Assembly (NCBI RefSeq): GCF_001418575.1
Contig: NZ_LIQR01000266.1
Coordinates: forward strand, 1-35,583
Source: Peterkaempfera griseoplana
Lineage (GTDB): Bacteria > Actinomycetota > Actinomycetes > Streptomycetales > Streptomycetaceae
Length of the DNA: 35,583 nucleotides
Direction of reading: 5' to 3'
Every line of letters starts with the position of its first letter. Within the stretch, counting starts at the first letter, position 1. Shown one piece after another: positions 33,021 to 35,583 of the stretch. Under the pieces are notes generated by a model. That model worked only from the letters and a program-made list of their open reading frames with translations, did no database searches and had not been told where the DNA came from. A program made the position numbers and the translations under genes.

Positions 33021-33434
33021 ATGGAGACGGCCGACGGAGCAGAGGTGACGGCAGGAGCGGCGGCGATCGGGCCGTGCGCGGCCATCCCTGCCGAGCACAT
33101 GGACTTCATCCGCCAGACCCTCGACCGCGTCGGCGACAAGTGGAGCCTGCTGATCATCGCGGTCCTGGAGTCCGGCCCGCTGCGTTACACCGACCTGCAG
33201 CGGCAGGTCCCCGGCATCTCTCAGCGCATGCTCAGTCTCACCCTGCGCCAGCTCCAGCAGGACGGCCTGATCACCCGCACCGCCTACGCCGAGGTCCCTC
33301 CGCGCGTCGAGTACACCCTCGCCCCGCTGGGCCGCGGCCTGCACGAGATCGTCACCTTGCTGATCGGCTGGGCCGCCGACCACCACGACGAGATCCGTGC
33401 CAATCGCGAGCGCGCCGCAACGGCGGGATCCTGA
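33021..33434 (+). CDS. HxlR-family transcriptional regulator
   Basis: The product is 137 residues from ATG 33021; an ATG at 33012 is in frame but lies too close to the GAGAGGA ribosome binding site. The winged-helix domain (about 36-125) shows RVGDKWSLLIIAVLESGPLR, the recognition region GISQRMLSLTLRQLQQDGLI, and the wing PPRVEYTLAPLGRGL. Cys19, in GPCAAIP, sits about 18 residues before GDKW, where redox-sensing HxlR proteins such as YodB, HypR and QorR carry their sensing cysteine. It likely represses itself and the divergent DsbA/SDR genes and is released by thiol-active compounds; this is inference from the family and layout. Confidence 0.9.
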   Translation: METADGAEVTAGAAAIGPCAAIPAEHMDFIRQTLDRVGDKWSLLIIAVLESGPLRYTDLQRQVPGISQRMLSLTLRQLQQDGLITRTAYAEVPPRVEYTLAPLGRGLHEIVTLLIGWAADHHDEIRANRERAATAGS

Positions 33435-33480
33435 CCGCCACGCAAGCGGTCGCGGACGCGAGGCGTTTCCTAGGTGGTCG

Positions 33481-33576
33481 CTCGTGAAACACCCTGCCGC
33501 CCGGTCGCCCACCTGCAGGGATCATGTTTCATGAGTTGTTGCGAACGACTGGGCGTCTGAAACAGCCTCATAAAAC
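33481..33576. repeat. Three copies of a CTCrTrAAAC motif
   Basis: CTCGTGAAAC at 33481-33490, its near-complement GTTTCATGAG at 33526-33535, and CTCATAAAAC at 33567-33576 are related ten-base words in inverted and direct order. The second and third can pair as a hairpin with one mismatch. Possible regulator sites or a transposon-end remnant. Confidence 0.35.
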
Positions 33577-33587
33577 AGTCCGGGCTC

Positions 33588-33755
33588 GTGAGCGACGACT
33601 TCAAGCGCGTGGAATCGCGCGACTGCCCGATGTCCACCTGCGCCGCCCCCGCGGGGTCCCCGTGCCGGACCGGCAAGGGCAAGGGCAAGGGCAAGGGCAA
33701 GGTGACGATCCGATACCACACCGCCCGCTTCCGCCTGCTGCCCCAAAGTGCGTAG
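33588..33755 (+). pseudogene. Zinc-ribbon remnant resembling a resolvase N-terminus
   Basis: From GTG 33588, 55 residues read VSDDFKRVESRDCP, then CAAPAGSPCRTGKG, and TIRYHTARFRLLPQSA before a stop. The pattern C-x-APAGSPCRT followed by YHTxRFxLVP matches a zinc-ribbon domain that I recall fused to the N-terminus of serine resolvases in Streptomyces transposons. Here Cys18, Cys26 and His44 are kept, the recombinase domain is absent, and the Gly-Lys stretch is expanded by a six-base repeat. It is probably a broken resolvase, or a solitary zinc-ribbon protein. Confidence 0.45.
33672..33701 (+). repeat. Hexanucleotide repeat (GGCAAG)x5
   Basis: Five exact tandem copies of GGCAAG encode Gly-Lys repeats inside the zinc-ribbon remnant. 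Related proteins have one or two Gly-Lys units at this position, so the array looks like slippage-driven expansion. Confidence 0.9.
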
Positions 33756-33791
33756 GGCGTCCCCGGACCGATGCCTCGAAGCAACGAGCTG

Positions 33792-34097
33792 TCACCGAAG
33801 GATGACGCTCACCCCTCGTGCCTCAAAGATCTCCAGGAGGAGGTCGAAGGGGACAAGCTCGCGATCACCAGCGGCCACGCACTCCGCCAACCGCGTCCGA
33901 GCCTCGGCCGAGGAGTCCCAGTGCAAGGTGAACGGAGTGGTCGCGCCCCAGCCGCCTCTCAGACAGTCGTCCAGAGCATCCAGGTTCCAGCCGCTGAAGC
34001 CCCCGGGACACCGGGGCCCAATGTGGGCCTCGGTGATCTCGGCAGGGAATGCAGTTGTCGCCCACCCGGCTTCCCTGAATGATCCGGGTGTGAGCAC
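33792..34097 (-). CDS. Barstar-like protein, orphan
   Basis: The product is up to 101 residues; the only plausible start in frame is GTG 34095-34097, which overlaps the start of the divergent kinase gene by eight bases. The core reads CPGGFSGWNLDALDDCLRGG, the signature of the barstar fold, where the helix after the Gly-Trp-Asn-Leu-Asp-Ala-Leu motif enters the RNase active site. Another strand ATTPFTLHW follows, and it ends FDLLLEIFEARGVSVILR. Barstars inhibit barnase-type ribonucleases. No barnase or other toxin is next to it. The N-terminus lacks a typical first strand, so partial loss cannot be excluded. No strong ribosome binding site is visible. Confidence 0.75.
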   Translation of the reverse strand: MLTPGSFREAGWATTAFPAEITEAHIGPRCPGGFSGWNLDALDDCLRGGWGATTPFTLHWDSSAEARTRLAECVAAGDRELVPFDLLLEIFEARGVSVILR

Positions 34098-34614
34098 GCT
34101 GTTCTTGACAGTCGGCCTGCCAGGGGCCGGAAAGACCACCAGGGCTCGGCAGCTGGCCGAGGAGCACCGTGCGCTGCGGCTGACACCCGATGAGTGGATG
34201 ATCCCGCTCTTCGGCCAGTCGCAGCCGCCCGGGAAGCGCGATGTGCTGGAAGGACGGCTGCTCTGGCTCGGTCTTGAGGCGCTGGGACTCGGAACCAACG
34301 TGGTGCTGGACTTCGGATGCTGGTCTCGTGACGAGAGGTCCGCGATCCGCTGGCTGGTGGCGTCCGTTGGCGCGTCCTGTCGCCTTGTGTATGTGCCGGT
34401 GGACCATGAGACCCAACGCGCTCGGGTCGCTCATCGCCAGTCGACCACCCCGGACCGGACCTTCCCGATGAGCGAGGCGGACCTCGTGCAGTGGAGGACG
34501 CTGTTCGAGGAGCCCGACGCGTCAGAACTCGAGGGCCGTCGGGTCGGCGACCCCCCGCCTGGATGGCCGGGATGGCGGGAGTGGGCGGCCGATCGCTGGC
34601 CGTCGCTCGTGTGA
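34090..34614 (+). CDS. AAA/P-loop kinase-like ATPase
   Basis: The product is 174 residues from GTG 34090. Walker A is GLPGAGKTTRARQLA (9-23). Then come a substrate-type segment LTPDEWMIPLFG, a Walker B-like strand NVVLDFGCWSRDER, a lid with RVAHRQSTTPDRTFPMSEAD, and a Pro/Trp-rich end PPPGWPGWREWAADRW. This pattern fits small P-loop kinases related to polynucleotide kinase and zeta-toxin-like proteins. The phosphate acceptor is unknown. There is no strong ribosome binding site, and the start region overlaps the divergent barstar-like gene. Confidence 0.83.
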   Translation: MSTLFLTVGLPGAGKTTRARQLAEEHRALRLTPDEWMIPLFGQSQPPGKRDVLEGRLLWLGLEALGLGTNVVLDFGCWSRDERSAIRWLVASVGASCRLVYVPVDHETQRARVAHRQSTTPDRTFPMSEADLVQWRTLFEEPDASELEGRRVGDPPPGWPGWREWAADRWPSLV

Positions 34615-34734
34615 CCGCCGAGAGATGCCGCCCGGCACAGAAGGCTCACCTCCTTGAGCAGGCCATCGAGGAGATGCTCGGGCGCCGACGCGACACGAGT
34701 CGCGCTTCCCATGAGATGACCCCTTGAGGGCCGA

Positions 34735-34761
34735 CGACTCTGCTCCGCCGCGGCAGAGTCG
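34735..34761. terminator. Bidirectional terminator hairpin
   Basis: CGACTCTGC (34735-34743) and GCAGAGTCG (34753-34761) form a perfect nine-bp stem with a nine-base loop between two converging genes. The rest of 34615-34941 contains no recognised gene. Confidence 0.6.
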
Positions 34762-34941
34762 CCTGCCCGGACGCGTGCGGCAGGAGCGCCCGTGGAGAAT
34801 CGGACAGCCTCAGCCTGCGGAACGACCGTCCTCTTGATGGTCACGCGCGCCGCAGACACAGACCGAGGACGCCCGTGTGCGGCCGAATCGACGACCGTCA
34901 GCCCCGACGAGGTGGCCGGCCCCCGGTCGCAGCGGCCTGAG

Positions 34942-35409
34942 TCAGCCGGCCCCTTCGACGTACGACGCCAGGTTGGCCAGCGACGAGGCGATCCCTGCCT
35001 CGTGCGCTGCCGGGTCGATGCCGGGTGGCACATCCGTGGCGGCGACGGTCACCTCGGTCCCGGCACCGGCGGCGGCAAGGTGCCAGGTCATCGTCATGGT
35101 GCCCGCGTACGACGGGTCGTCGGCCTCGAACACCGCCCGCTGCACCACGCGCTCCGGTGGCACCAGGTCGGCGAACTCGACATCGACGACATCCGTCGCA
35201 TCCGAGGTTTTGCCGGGGCTGTCGGTGGGGTCGAGGTAAGTGAGGACCATCCGGAACCCGCCGCCAGGCCGAGGATCCCATCGCTCGACCTGCCCGCGCA
35301 TGCCGTCCGGCGGCAGCCAGGCCTCGAGGGACTCCCGGTCGAGGAGGGCGCGGTAGACAGTCGCGGGTGGTGCCGCGATCACCCGGCTGGCGCGGTCGGT
35401 CCTGTCCAT
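34942..35409 (-). CDS. SRPBCC/AHSA1-type protein
   Basis: The product is 155 residues from ATG 35407-35409; the frame extends to 35532 without coding character. It opens with RVIAAPPATVYRALLDRESLEAWLPPDGM, the standard first strand and two helices of AHSA1/SRPBCC proteins. The strands GGGFRMVLTYL, VDVEFADLVPPERVVQRAVF and TMTMTWHLAAAGAGTEVTV follow, and the long C-terminal helix is PAAHEAGIASSLANLASYVE. These form a deep ligand-binding cavity for hydrophobic molecules. It may bind or transform a small ligand; no catalytic residues are obvious. Nothing recognisable lies between 35410 and the window end. Confidence 0.88.
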   Translation of the reverse strand: MDRTDRASRVIAAPPATVYRALLDRESLEAWLPPDGMRGQVERWDPRPGGGFRMVLTYLDPTDSPGKTSDATDVVDVEFADLVPPERVVQRAVFEADDPSYAGTMTMTWHLAAAGAGTEVTVAATDVPPGIDPAAHEAGIASSLANLASYVEGAG

Positions 35410-35583
35410 GACCCCCGAGTCTAGGGCCGGGGAGGCGCTCGGGGACCGTCCTCGTCGAACGGCGAAGAGTCCAGCGTGAGGAGTCATGACAGGACCGGAC
35501 CAACAAGCCGCGCTCGCCACCCGGCACGACACCGCCTCCCGCGGTCCCGGGCGGGGCGGAGGAGGGAGCGGGCCCGGGTGGTG

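Noticed and set aside
33672-33701. GGCAAG array as a CRISPR-like repeat
   Set aside because: It is a simple hexamer tandem without spacers, inside a coding-like frame.

Overview
The window is very GC-rich actinobacterial DNA, most likely from a Streptomyces or close relative. The evidence is GC-biased third codon positions with long antisense shadow frames, frequent GTG starts, purine-rich ribosome binding sites, and typical families: a SARP/BTAD regulator, an ECF sigma factor, a NarL-type two-component pair, M4 and S53 secreted peptidases, HxlR, and Tat-exported BNR proteins. All family calls come from reading translations and recalling family motifs; no search was run.

Layout. (1) 1-5000 is a scarred zone. 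It holds a beta-propeller gene joined to a truncated glycosyltransferase start, a 42-residue ORF with a strong ribosome binding site, an IS1182-type relic, a small secreted protein, a Nudix hydrolase and a nearly intact IS5-like transposase. (2) 5000-8000 holds small housekeeping or accessory genes: a GNAT acetyltransferase, two small unknown proteins, a membrane protein and a LOG-like protein. (3) 8000-13600 holds an M4 thermolysin-type peptidase with a P-domain, then a coupled histidine kinase/response regulator pair divergent from a membrane protein. (4) 13600-23640 holds a GNAT acetyltransferase, a BTAD/AAA regulator divergent from an ECF sigma factor with no visible anti-sigma gene, a 1441-residue secreted sedolisin-like protein with Kelch and carboxypeptidase-regulatory-like modules, and a divergent small secreted protein. 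(5) 23640-30600 holds an IS5-type relic, a Tat-exported BNR/sialidase-fold protein, a His-rich methyltransferase, a small membrane protein, a second methyltransferase, a histidine phosphatase, an internally deleted methyltransferase and a chloramphenicol-phosphotransferase-like kinase. (6) 30600-35583 is a second scarred zone. An IS256 relic and another fragment lie on one side, and a zinc-ribbon remnant resembling a resolvase N-terminus on the other. Between them is an apparent redox module of an SDR-like protein, a DsbA/FrnE-like protein and a divergent HxlR regulator with palindromic sites. An orphan barstar-like protein overlapping a divergent P-loop kinase and an SRPBCC protein follow.

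How the genes may work together. The M4 peptidase, the S53 multidomain protein, the BNR protein and the two small secreted proteins suggest an exoenzyme-rich region. The BTAD/ECF pair sits next to the S53 gene and is a plausible but unproven controller. The HxlR regulator has a cysteine upstream of its DNA-binding domain and faces a CPWC oxidoreductase, which suggests thiol or electrophile sensing. I did not find a clear, complete, previously undescribed multi-gene system. The best candidates for a second look are the HxlR/DsbA/SDR module between mobile-element scars, the barstar/kinase divergent overlap, the S53-Kelch architecture with its upstream regulatory sites, and the rearrangement scars.
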